A stretch of DNA of 12,921 bases from DASPKA01 sp035628335 (GTDB lineage: Bacteria > Patescibacteriota > Doudnabacteria > UBA920), in the NCBI GenBank assembly GCA_035628335.1, contig DASPKA010000085.1:1-12921 (forward strand), in the 5' to 3' direction. Each line of letters starts with the position of its first letter. The first letter of the stretch is position 1. Both the position numbers and the translations under genes were made by a program. The notes under the pieces are model-generated. The model was not told where the DNA came from. It did not search any database and saw nothing but the letters and a program-made list of their open reading frames with translations. Positions 12,513 through 12,921 of the stretch are shown here, piece by piece.

Positions 12513-12921
12513 ATGCAAGAAAATGATTTACAAGGTATTCGTCACACGTTAGCTCATTTGCTAGCCTGCTCTGTGAGAAATCTATTTCCTGGTGCCAAAA
12601 ATACCATAGGACCGGCTATTGAAGATGGTTTTTACCAAGACTTTGATGTGAGCGGTGTATCTGAAAAAGACTTGCCGCGTATTGAAAAAGAGATGCGCAA
12701 AGTTTTAAAAACCTGGGGCGAGTTTGAGCGTAGAGAAGTTACTGTTGAGGATGCACTTAAGGAGTTTGAGTGGAATGAGTACAAGTCAGAGCTTATTCGT
12801 GACTTAGCAAGAGAGAGCAAAACCATTTCGTTTTATGTAATCGGAGGATTCGTGGACTTGTGTAAAGGTGGTCATGCAAATGACGCGAGGATTATAGACC
12901 CGGACGCCTTTAAGTTAACGA
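12513..12921 (+). CDS. thrS: Threonyl-tRNA synthetase (5' fragment)
   Basis: ThrS charges tRNA-Thr. The first 136 codons are present and the gene runs off the right edge. The protein starts directly with the editing domain: IRHTLAHLLA holds HxxxH (His11 and His15), GPAIEDGFYQDFD (33-45) is a signature of the family, and SFYVIGGFVDLCKGGH (106-121) supplies Cys117 and His121, completing the editing-site set. The N-terminal TGS domain of about 60 residues seen in E. coli ThrS is absent. The ATG at 12513 is the third of three overlapping ATGs; those at 12505 and 12509 are in other frames. There is no Shine-Dalgarno. Transcription appears to be controlled by the T-box element just upstream. Confidence 0.95.
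   Translation, partial: MQENDLQGIRHTLAHLLACSVRNLFPGAKNTIGPAIEDGFYQDFDVSGVSEKDLPRIEKEMRKVLKTWGEFERREVTVEDALKEFEWNEYKSELIRDLARESKTISFYVIGGFVDLCKGGHANDARIIDPDAFKLT

Overview
This window is a compact bacterial chromosome segment, most likely from the Candidate Phyla Radiation (Patescibacteria). The lineage call is an inference. It rests on moderate-to-low GC, a mix of universal housekeeping genes with small lineage-specific proteins, a ThrS without the N-terminal TGS domain, a PEGA-domain membrane protein beside prfA-prmC, an FxLyD-like envelope protein beside rodA, and short intergenic regions full of palindromes. TGA is used as a stop (rodA) and does not interrupt any conserved gene, so the standard bacterial code applies; a TGA=Gly lineage (SR1/Gracilibacteria) is unlikely. 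The phylum cannot be named from this window.

Layout, left to right. 1-1950: on the minus strand, the start of mreB (cut by the window edge), murA, and a small basic protein of unknown function. 1958-5088: a plus-strand operon of a PEGA-domain membrane protein, prfA (RF1) and prmC (its glutamine methyltransferase), with prfA and prmC overlapping by one base. 5120-8481: a minus-strand block of separately promoted genes: bL25 (CTC type), a small zinc-ribbon protein, rodA and an FxLyD-like membrane-anchored protein. 8630-12082: plus-strand dnaE (DNA polymerase III alpha) with an apparently intact PHP domain and an internal beta-clamp motif. 12083-12512: an unusually long 430-base gap filled with structured RNA. 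12513-end: the start of thrS.

Together the genes cover cell-wall synthesis and rod shape (MurA, RodA, MreB), translation (RF1, PrmC, bL25, ThrS) and replication (DnaE).

The most interesting signals are non-coding. (1) The thrS leader contains a good T-box antiterminator: an AGGG arm, a UGGAACC tRNA-acceptor-binding bulge and a mutually exclusive terminator. The upstream part is too short for a normal Stem I. (2) Just before it lies a second structured RNA with its own strong promoter and an intrinsic terminator that overlaps one of its helices. (3) Most start codons sit 6-8 bases after a -10 box, which implies leaderless mRNAs. (4) Nearly every gene junction carries a long palindrome, often built from short repeated units and distinct from the U-tract terminators.
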